64,000 nt of DNA from the NCBI RefSeq assembly GCF_034424545.1, contig NZ_CP139970.1, positions 992,001 through 1,056,000 on the forward strand, written 5' to 3'. The translations under genes were made by a program, and so were the position numbers. Positions 57,353-64,000 of this stretch are shown here, one piece after another (position 1 is the first letter of the stretch; every line of letters begins with the position of its first letter). The notes beneath the pieces were generated by a model, which saw only the letters and a list, made by a program, of their open reading frames with translations, ran no database searches and was not told where the DNA came from. This DNA comes from Trinickia caryophylli. GTDB lineage: Bacteria > Pseudomonadota > Gammaproteobacteria > Burkholderiales > Burkholderiaceae.

Positions 57353-58582
57353 ATGAACCAACTCTCTTCCGCGAATGCCTCGGTACGCTCGAGCGCCAGC
57401 GCGCAGGCAGGTCCCGCCCAAGGCGCGGTGCTGCTGCTCGGCAGCAGCCTCACGATCGTGGGCGCGGTCATGGTCGCGCCGATACTGCCGAAGATCGCAG
57501 CCGAATTCGTGCCGGCCCATCCAGCCGCGGCAGGCCTCGTGCCGCTCGTCGCGACCGGCCCCGCGCTCGCCATCGCGTTGTTCGCCCCCGTTGCCGGATG
57601 GCTCGCCGATCGGCTCGGCCGGAAAATGCTCCTGCTGCTCGCCACGCTCGTCTATGGGCTCGTGGGCGCCGCGCCCGCGCTGCTGAACGATCTCGGCGCC
57701 ATCCTCGTCAGTCGTTTCCTGCTCGGCGCGGCCGAGGCCTGTGTGATGACCTGTTGCACGACCTTGATAGGCGACTATTGGCAAGGCGACATGCGCGTGC
57801 GCTACGTCAACCGGCAGATCGTGACGATCGGCATCGTCGGCACGCTCTTCTTCGTGATCGGCGGTGCAGCGGGGGAGCACGCCTGGCGCTATCCGTTTTA
57901 TCTCTATCTGTTGCCGATCCTGCTCGTGCCCGCAATCGCCGCCCTCCTCTGGGAGCCGCTGCGCGCGCTGCCGCCTGCGCAGGCCGACGAGGATGCGGCG
58001 CCCTTATCGGGCCGCGCACTCGCGCACATGCTCGGCGTCGGGTACGCGCTCATCTGCTTCGGGATGATCTGCTCGTTCGTGGTGCCCGTCCAGATGCCGC
58101 AGTTGATGATCGACATCGGCGAGCACTCTTCGACGATGATCGGTCTCGCATCGGGCATCGGCCTGCTTTCCACGCTCGGCGGTTCCATCGCATGGCCGTG
58201 GCTGCGCAATGTGGCCGGCCGCCGGCTCGTCAACGTGGTGCTGCTCGTCATGCTCGCCGTCGGGCTCTATCTCTTCGCGCAGGCGCATTCCGTGAAGGCG
58301 ATCCTGGTCGCCGTCGTGATCCATGGCTTCGGCGGCGGCATGCTCGTGCCCAACGCAATCCTGCCGCTCATGCGCCGGCTTCCCCTGGCCACGCGCGGCC
58401 GGGGGCTCGGCGGATTTACCGCTGCGCTCTATTTCGGGCAATTCGTCAGCCCCCTCGTCGTGCTCTCGTGCATCGGCGTATGGGGCGGCCTGCGGCCCGC
58501 CATCGTCGCACTTGCCGGCGCCGCCGCCGCAGTGGCGCTCTTCTGGCTGCTCGCCGCGCTGCGCACGCGCGACGATCGATAA
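57353..58582 (+). CDS. MFS transporter
   Basis: 409-residue inner-membrane permease with about 12 helices. The ATG at 57353 has GGAG upstream; the open frame extends 46 codons further without membrane character. Motif A-like GWLADRLGRKMLLLLATL is near residue 82. Low similarity to aromatic-acid or sugar-acid porters in general; substrate unknown. Lies between the porin and amidase genes, consistent with uptake of the compound they handle. Confidence 0.9.
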   Translation: MNQLSSANASVRSSASAQAGPAQGAVLLLGSSLTIVGAVMVAPILPKIAAEFVPAHPAAAGLVPLVATGPALAIALFAPVAGWLADRLGRKMLLLLATLVYGLVGAAPALLNDLGAILVSRFLLGAAEACVMTCCTTLIGDYWQGDMRVRYVNRQIVTIGIVGTLFFVIGGAAGEHAWRYPFYLYLLPILLVPAIAALLWEPLRALPPAQADEDAAPLSGRALAHMLGVGYALICFGMICSFVVPVQMPQLMIDIGEHSSTMIGLASGIGLLSTLGGSIAWPWLRNVAGRRLVNVVLLVMLAVGLYLFAQAHSVKAILVAVVIHGFGGGMLVPNAILPLMRRLPLATRGRGLGGFTAALYFGQFVSPLVVLSCIGVWGGLRPAIVALAGAAAAVALFWLLAALRTRDDR

Positions 58583-58616
58583 GCCGGGATTCTCCAACCG
58601 CCCAAGGAAAACACTC

Positions 58617-60074
58617 ATGAATGACTTTCAGGCGCTACTCGCCACGCATGATGGCATCGCGCTTGCCCACCTCGTACGCGGCAAGGAGGTCTCGCCCGCG
58701 GAACTGCTCGAAGCCGCCCTCGCCAATGTCGACGCAGTCAACCCTGCATTGAACGCCGTGGCGGAACGGCTCGACGCATCGGCGCGCACCGCCGCTGCGT
58801 CGGTTACCGGCCTCGAAAGCGCATTGGCAGGCGTGCCGACCCTCGTCAAGGATTTGTTCATGCCCGTGCGCGGCGCACGCATGGCCAACGGCTCGCACCT
58901 CTTCGGAGACTATCGCCCGGATTTCGATGGCGAGCTCGTCGCGCGGCTGCGCAGAGCCGGCATCCCGATCTTCGGCACATCGCTGTCGCCCGAGTTCGGA
59001 ACGTCCTACTGTACGTCTTCGGCGCGCTTCGGCATCACGCACAATCCGTGGCATCCCGACGTCACCTGCGGCGGATCGAGCGGCGCTGCGGCAGCGCTCG
59101 TCGCCGCGCGAGCGATCCCGTTCGCGCACGGCAACGACGGCGGCGGCTCGCTGCGCGTGCCCGCTTCGTGCTGCGGCGTATTCGGCTTGAAACCCTCACG
59201 CGGCCGCACGCCGATGGGCCCGATGGCCGGGGAAGGCTGGGCGGGCATGGGCATCAATCACGCCATTACGCGTACGGTGCGCGACAGCGCGGCGCTGCTC
59301 GATCTGATCTCGGGCGCCGATATCGGCGCGCCCTATGCGGCGCCCGCTCAGAGCGAGACGTTTCTCTCGGCCACGCACCGCGACCCTCGCTCGCTGAGGA
59401 TTGCCGTAATCGATCGGGCGCCGCCGTGGCCGACCGATCCGGCGTGCCGAACTGCACTCGCTCATACCGTTTCGCTGCTTTCGTCGCTCGGCCACCATGT
59501 CGAGCCGATCGCAAGCCCCGTCGACTCGGAGGCGTTCTACGACCATGTATTCACGATCATCGGCGCGCAGACGCGCGCCATGTTCGACACGATTGCGAGC
59601 CAGCGCGGTTTTCCGGTAGATGGCAACGAGGTCGAAGCGCGCACCCGCATCATCGTGCGCGAGAAGGGTGGCGTTTCGGGCGCACAGTATGCTGCCGCGG
59701 TCGATTGGATCCATGCGCTCGGCCGTACGTTCGGCCGGTTGATGGAGCGTTACGATCTGCTGCTGATGCCTACGCTTGCCACGCCACCGCTTTCGCCCGC
59801 CAAGTTGGCGATCGGCGACGACACGCTCCTTCTGAGCGACGTCATCGAGCGCTCGCATCGGTTCTCGCCGTTCACGGCATGGTTCAATGCGACCGGACAG
59901 CCGGCGATGTCGGTCCCCCTCTTCTGGGACGAGCACGGTCTGCCGATCGGCAGCCAGTTTGCCGGTGCATTCGGATCCGAGTCGCTGTTGTTCTCGCTCG
60001 CCGCGCAACTCGAGCGCGCCGCGCCGTGGGCCGCGCGCGTGCCGCCGGTCCACGCAGGTTCGATCGCGAGCTGA
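58617..60074 (+). CDS. Amidase (amidase-signature family)
   Basis: 485-residue hydrolase of amide bonds. The Ser-cisSer-Lys triad is complete: Lys78 in LVKDLF, Ser154 in CGGSSGAA and the nucleophile Ser178 in GNDGGGSLRVPAS, with the 24-residue spacing typical of the family. GLKPSRGRTP follows near 190. The start at 58617 has AAGGAAA upstream and lies 34 bases after the MFS gene. The natural amide is unknown; aliphatic or aryl amides are possible. Confidence 0.93.
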   Translation: MNDFQALLATHDGIALAHLVRGKEVSPAELLEAALANVDAVNPALNAVAERLDASARTAAASVTGLESALAGVPTLVKDLFMPVRGARMANGSHLFGDYRPDFDGELVARLRRAGIPIFGTSLSPEFGTSYCTSSARFGITHNPWHPDVTCGGSSGAAAALVAARAIPFAHGNDGGGSLRVPASCCGVFGLKPSRGRTPMGPMAGEGWAGMGINHAITRTVRDSAALLDLISGADIGAPYAAPAQSETFLSATHRDPRSLRIAVIDRAPPWPTDPACRTALAHTVSLLSSLGHHVEPIASPVDSEAFYDHVFTIIGAQTRAMFDTIASQRGFPVDGNEVEARTRIIVREKGGVSGAQYAAAVDWIHALGRTFGRLMERYDLLLMPTLATPPLSPAKLAIGDDTLLLSDVIERSHRFSPFTAWFNATGQPAMSVPLFWDEHGLPIGSQFAGAFGSESLLFSLAAQLERAAPWAARVPPVHAGSIAS

Positions 60075-60547
60075 CGCACGATCGTCGATCGTTCGCTATT
60101 CGCTGTCGACTGCCTGCTGTCGATTGCCATCGGCGTGAGTGCTCGTCGTTTCGGGCGCCAGGCGCCGATGGCCATAAGCCTGATCATGCCGCCGCACAAG
60201 CCCCTGCGCGGCTCCCGCACGCGGCCCGCGCCGCTGGCACCCGCGAACGATGCACGGGGCCGCCTCCTGCCGCGCCAAGCGACGCAAAGCGACGTGACGT
60301 GACGTGACGTGACGCGACGCGACGATCATGCGGACCATCGCCAACGTCATGGCCGCCGTTTTCGATCGAAGCGGATGACGATCCGATGACTCTCGCGGCA
60401 TGAGCCACGCAACATGGCTCACGCCATGCTTTATACTTTGCCTCTGCCCGCACCGGCGCCCGTCGGGCGCGCGAGCGGACTGCACGTGTACTCGCCGGTA
60501 TCGCGCACGCGCATTGCTGCCGCACAACCTCCGTCCCGTCCCACTCC
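60075..60547. other. Intergenic region between amidase and MarR genes
   Basis: 473 bases without a gene. It contains the pentanucleotide repeat listed separately and, at about 60410-60436, a TTTATACTTTG stretch that could be a -10 region for marR. No terminator with a T-run was found after the amidase. Confidence 0.5.
60291..60325 (+). repeat. GACGT pentanucleotide microsatellite
   Basis: Four tandem GACGT units, two GACGC units and one GACGA (35 bp), with a looser GACGC just upstream at 60281. Located about 220 bases before marR. Such short tandem repeats can vary in copy number. Confidence 0.85.
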
Positions 60548-61021
60548 ATGTCGATCAGGCCCGCGCCCAACACCCCGCCATCCGATTCGATCGTGCCGGC
60601 CGATCAGGCACCGCTGCTCGACTTCCTGGGCTATCACGTCCGGCGTGCTTATTTGACGGTACAGGCGGACTTCGACGCGTGCATTCAGAAGCTCGACTTG
60701 CGGCAGACCGAATTCGGAGTGATGTCGATACTCTGTGCGAACCCCGGCATCAACCAGAAGACACTCGCCGAAGCGCTGGCCATTGCCCCGCCGAATCTGG
60801 CGATGCTGCTCGACCGCCTCGAGAACCGCAAGCTGCTCAAGCGCCGGCGCAGCATGGAAGACAAACGCGTGCAGTTGGTGTCATTGACCCAGCAGGGCAC
60901 GCGCTTGTACGACAAGGCCTTGGAGGCGGCTCGGGAAGCCGATCAGCGCTCGGCCAGCAAGCTCACTCGCGCCGAGATCGATCAATTGAAGGTGCTGTTG
61001 GGCAAGATGTTCGCACGCTGA
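60548..61021 (+). CDS. MarR family transcriptional regulator
   Basis: 157-residue winged-helix regulator. The MarR core is LRQTEFGVMSILCANPGINQKTLAEALAIAPPNLAMLLDRLENRKLLKRRRSMEDKRVQLVSLTQQG, with the recognition helix near residues 75-90 and the wing Asp-Lys-Arg (EDKRV). It converges on the acyl-CoA ligase gene; with the hydratase/lyase beside it, it may be a HcaR/FerR-type repressor responding to hydroxycinnamoyl-CoA, which is inference from context. Confidence 0.92.
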   Translation: MSIRPAPNTPPSDSIVPADQAPLLDFLGYHVRRAYLTVQADFDACIQKLDLRQTEFGVMSILCANPGINQKTLAEALAIAPPNLAMLLDRLENRKLLKRRRSMEDKRVQLVSLTQQGTRLYDKALEAAREADQRSASKLTRAEIDQLKVLLGKMFAR

Positions 61022-61151
61022 CGCGTGCGGTTCTTCTTTTTCGTATGCGCGCGGCCGCCCAACCCGATGGTGCTGGAGCGACCGCGCAAGCACGCACGGA
61101 ACGGCACCTCGCGAAAACGCCACGCCCGGCCGCGCCGCGCTTGCCGACGTA

Positions 61152-63299
61152 TTACGCCGGATCGGTCAGCATGAGCGCATCCAACGCGATCACGCCCCGG
61201 CCGCGCGGGTAGACCACCACCGGATTCAGATCGATCTCGCGAATACGAGGCTCGGACGCGAGCAACGTCCCGAGACGCTGTACGAGGTTCGCGAGCGCCT
61301 CGACGTCGAGTGCCGGCGAGCCGCGGTAGCCATGGAGCAAGGGCGCGCCGCGCAGCAACGTCAGTTCGTGGACGATCGCGTCGAGACCGAGATCGTGTGC
61401 GAGCAGGCGCACGTCGCGCGTTACCTCGGCGGTCACGCCGCCGAACCCCACGAGGATGACCGGCCCCCATTGCGGATCGTTGCGTGCGCCGACGATCATT
61501 TCCAGGCCGCGTTCTCCCATGGCCTCCACCAGCACTCCGTCGAGGTTCGCGCGGGGCGCATGACGCACAACATTGTCGTGCAGCCGCTGCCACGCCTGCT
61601 GCAGCGACGCAGCATCGCCGATGCCGAGCAGCACGCCGCCCACGTCGCTCTTGTGACTGAGTTCCGTGGCCTGTACTTTCAACGCAACCGGGTAGCCGAT
61701 GCGCGCGGCGATCGCCTGTGCCTGCTCCACGTCGGCCGCGAGTTCGCCGCGCGCAAAGGGGATACCGATCGGCGCAAGGATTTGCTTCGCGCGATATTCG
61801 GGCACGACGCCGCCGGCAGCGGGCAGCGCGACCGCGACCGGCTCGCCGCCCGCAATCGAGAAATCTCGTGTGGCCCGCTCGGCGAGGCCGGCGAGCGCGC
61901 GCAGCGCACGCTCGGTGCTCGGGAAGTATGGAATCCGCAGCTCGCGCATCTGCGCGATATATTCGGGCGGCACCACCGCGCCTTCGTCCAGCCCCGCGCA
62001 GATCACAGGCTTCGTCGGCCTCAGCTCGCGCACCGCGCGCAACACCGGCGGCACCTTGATCGCGCACGTCACCGGGTCGGTCTGAATCAGACCCACCACG
62101 ATGCTCGAGAAGCGTTCGTCGTCGAACAACGCTGCAAGCGTCCGGTAGTAAAGATCGGGATCGACGAGCGCTTGCGCCGTGAGGTCGAGCGGATTGCTTA
62201 CCGCCACGAACGGCGGCATGGCCGCACGCAGGCCCGGCGCGTCTTCATCGCCGACGGATGGCAGCGGAAGCCCCAATTCGTCGCATAGATCGAGGCAAAG
62301 CGCCTTGAACGCGCCGGATTCGCCGAGGATTGCCGTGCCGGGAGCGGGCAGCCTCGCGCACCGAAATGCGATTTCGGCCATATCGCCCAGTTCCTCGAGC
62401 GTGTGCGCAACCACGACGCCCGCCCGCTCCACTTTCGTGGTCATCAATGCGTGATCGCCGGCCATCGCGCCGGTATGCGTCGCCGCGGATTCGCGTGCCG
62501 CGCTGCTCCTGCCAGGATGCAACAGCAACAGTACCTTGCCGGCTTCACGGGCCCGCCGCGCGATGTCCAGCAACCGCAGCGGCTGACGAAACTGCTCGGC
62601 GATGATCGCGATGACGCGCGTGCCGGGGTCGTCCAGCAGGAACTGCGCGTAGTCCTCGATGTGGCTCGCCGCTTCGTTGCCGGTTGAGATGGCGTAAGAC
62701 AGCGGGAGATCGCGGCTCGCAAGCGTCGTGTTGAGCACCGTCATCATCGCGCCGCTTTGGGACAGAATGCCAATCGCGGGTTCGCTGCGATTGCGCCGCG
62801 CCTGCGCCTCGCTCACGTTGACTTCGATGAAGGTCAGGGCAATGCGCTCGAGGTAGTTGATGCAGCCAAGGCAATTCGGTCCTTCGACGAGCATGCCGGA
62901 CGCAGCCGCAATCCGTGCGATCTCGCGCTGCTGTTCCATGCCGGCGGCCCCCGCCTCGGCGAACCCGGCGGAAAAGATCACGGCGGCGCCGACCTCGCGC
63001 TCGGCGAGCTCCCGCACGGTCTCGACCACGGCGGCCTGGGGGATCGCCAGGATAGCGACGTCGACGCCGCGCGGCAGGTGCCCCACCGATGCGAGACAGG
63101 GACGCCCGCCGATTTCGCTGCGCTTGGGGTTGATCAGATGAATTTCGCCGCCGAAACCATTGCGCTCGAGATTCGCAAGCACGGAAGCGCCGAGCGCACC
63201 TGGCGTGGCCGAGGCACCGACGATCGCGATCGAGGCCGGCCGAAGCAGACGCGCAAGCACCGAACGCGCCGCGCCGGGCGATGACGAGGGAGTAGTCAT
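61152..63299 (-). CDS. NDP-forming acyl-CoA synthetase family protein (acetate-CoA ligase type)
   Basis: 715 residues in three parts: an N-terminal CoA-binding Rossmann domain (RPASIAIVGASATPGALGASVLANL, near residue 20), a succinyl-CoA-ligase-like middle (SQSGAMMTVLNTTLASRDL; ESAATHTGAMAGDHALM containing the likely phospho-His), and a C-terminal ATP-grasp domain from about 490 (YRAKQILAPIGIPFARGEL; VALKVQATELSHKSDVGGV). It joins CoA to a carboxylate with NDP release. With the adjacent hydratase/lyase, hydroxycinnamates such as ferulate are the likely substrates. It follows that gene by 9 bases. Confidence 0.88.
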   Translation of the reverse strand: MTTPSSSPGAARSVLARLLRPASIAIVGASATPGALGASVLANLERNGFGGEIHLINPKRSEIGGRPCLASVGHLPRGVDVAILAIPQAAVVETVRELAEREVGAAVIFSAGFAEAGAAGMEQQREIARIAAASGMLVEGPNCLGCINYLERIALTFIEVNVSEAQARRNRSEPAIGILSQSGAMMTVLNTTLASRDLPLSYAISTGNEAASHIEDYAQFLLDDPGTRVIAIIAEQFRQPLRLLDIARRAREAGKVLLLLHPGRSSAARESAATHTGAMAGDHALMTTKVERAGVVVAHTLEELGDMAEIAFRCARLPAPGTAILGESGAFKALCLDLCDELGLPLPSVGDEDAPGLRAAMPPFVAVSNPLDLTAQALVDPDLYYRTLAALFDDERFSSIVVGLIQTDPVTCAIKVPPVLRAVRELRPTKPVICAGLDEGAVVPPEYIAQMRELRIPYFPSTERALRALAGLAERATRDFSIAGGEPVAVALPAAGGVVPEYRAKQILAPIGIPFARGELAADVEQAQAIAARIGYPVALKVQATELSHKSDVGGVLLGIGDAASLQQAWQRLHDNVVRHAPRANLDGVLVEAMGERGLEMIVGARNDPQWGPVILVGFGGVTAEVTRDVRLLAHDLGLDAIVHELTLLRGAPLLHGYRGSPALDVEALANLVQRLGTLLASEPRIREIDLNPVVVYPRGRGVIALDALMLTDPA

Positions 63300-63308
63300 G
63301 CTTCGCTC

Positions 63309-64000
63309 CTATGCCGAACGGCGCTGCTTCGCCAGGTCGTAAGCGGCAAGACCCGGCTTGTAGCTCTTGTCGTCGAGAAACTGCTTCAGCCCTTCGCGGC
63401 GGCCGTTGTCGTCGAAACTGTTGGCGGCCTCCTGCGCGCGGACGAGGAAATCCTCGGCATTGTCGTACGTCATTTCGCGCACGCGCCGGATTGCGTCCTT
63501 GGTCGCCTTCAGCGCCACCGGGTTCTTTTCGAGCAGGGCGTTGGCCACCTCCGATACGCGCTCGCGCAGGCGCGCCAACGGCACCGCCTCGTTGACGAGC
63601 CCCCATTCCGCCGCCGTACGGCCATCGATGTTTTCGCCGAGCATGGCGTGATACATGGCACGGCGAAACGAGAGCAGCTCGGTCGCGACCTTCGACGCGC
63701 CGCCACCGGGCAGAATGCCCCAATTGATCTCCGACAAGCCGAAGCGCGCCTCTTCCGACGCAAATGCGAGGTCGCATGCGAAAAGCGGGCCGTAGCCGCC
63801 GCCGAAGCACCAGCCGTTGATCATCGCAATGGTCGGCTTCTGATACCAGCGCAGGCGCCGCCACCATCCGTAGCTCTCGCGCTGCGCCTTGCGCGTACCC
63901 TTGAGACCATCGGCCTCGGTGTCGCGGAAGTACTCCTGCAAATCCATGCCCGCCGTCCAGGCGCTGCCCTCGCCGGTCAGCACGAGCACGCCCACCTCCG
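63309..64000 (-). CDS. ech: p-Hydroxycinnamoyl-CoA hydratase/lyase (5' end beyond window)
   Basis: Crotonase-fold enzyme that hydrates feruloyl- or coumaroyl-CoA and cleaves acetyl-CoA to give vanillin or 4-hydroxybenzaldehyde. The gene runs off the window edge; about 230 C-terminal residues are visible. Oxyanion and substrate regions resembling the Pseudomonas enzyme are GMDLQEYF, YQKPTIAMINGWCFGGGYGPLFACDLAFA, then FGLSEINWGILPGGGASK with the catalytic Glu, and the end GLKQFLDDKSYKPGLAAYDLAK with the conserved Tyr. The specificity signature WCFGGG and SEINWG distinguish it from ordinary enoyl-CoA hydratases. Confidence 0.92.
   Translation of the reverse strand, partial: EVGVLVLTGEGSAWTAGMDLQEYFRDTEADGLKGTRKAQRESYGWWRRLRWYQKPTIAMINGWCFGGGYGPLFACDLAFASEEARFGLSEINWGILPGGGASKVATELLSFRRAMYHAMLGENIDGRTAAEWGLVNEAVPLARLRERVSEVANALLEKNPVALKATKDAIRRVREMTYDNAEDFLVRAQEAANSFDDNGRREGLKQFLDDKSYKPGLAAYDLAKQRRSA

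Overview
The window is a GC-rich, densely coded chromosomal segment. Its gene content and order point to the order Burkholderiales (Burkholderia, Paraburkholderia, Trinickia or a close relative). The clearest markers are Gram-negative trimeric porins, a glucokinase fused to an RpiR/HexR regulator, an extra infA, hemL next to ribD-ribE, ribBA-ribH-nusB, and CrcB with DUF190. This assignment is inferred from protein resemblance and synteny; no database was searched.

Region 1 (1-13.8 kb) is central metabolism. It carries trxB, an Smr-domain protein and a TRIC-type channel, then a complete glucose-uptake and Entner-Doudoroff entry module. A gtsABCD-type sugar ABC transporter points left; zwf, pgl and glk-hexR point right. 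The intergenic region between them holds a near-textbook HexR palindrome, so importer, first catabolic steps and their likely repressor form one compact circuit. An OpcP-type porin ending in a strong terminator follows.

Region 2 (13.8-30.9 kb) holds a Bcr/CflA exporter, hemL, and the riboflavin genes in two blocks: ribD-ribE and ribB(A)-ribH-nusB plus an aminotransferase. Between the blocks lie infA, a full ribose operon (rbsB-A-C-R-K-D, with two matching LacI-family operators 52 bp apart), a TIGR04222-like protein and an MgtC/SapB protein.

Region 3 (31-42.4 kb) is mixed housekeeping: a lytic transglycosylase, ubiD, an asparaginase, a Pro/Tyr-rich secreted protein, a 53-residue gene with a strong ribosome site, a DUF2520 plus YggT pair, a fluoride-riboswitch-controlled crcB with DUF190, an orphan amino-acid-type binding protein and a TsuA-like thiosulfate transporter.

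Region 4 (42.4-51.2 kb) looks accessory. It has a LysR/SDR divergent pair, another SDR, then about 6 kb of small unknown genes. These include three members of one small-protein family, a degraded gene end, a frameshifted gene beside a DUF1493 gene, an AT-richer orphan gene and a tRNA-Gly(CCC). A Ser-rich, Cys-free protein with harpin-like composition follows. No integrase or transposase was seen.

Region 5 (51.4-64 kb) is catabolic. A LuxR regulator, two SDRs, a MoaF-like protein, an AraC/EutR-type regulator, a porin, an MFS permease and an amidase may form one uptake-and-degradation unit of unknown substrate. The last genes are a MarR regulator, an NDP-forming acyl-CoA ligase and a p-hydroxycinnamoyl-CoA hydratase/lyase cut by the window edge; together they suggest ferulate/coumarate catabolism.
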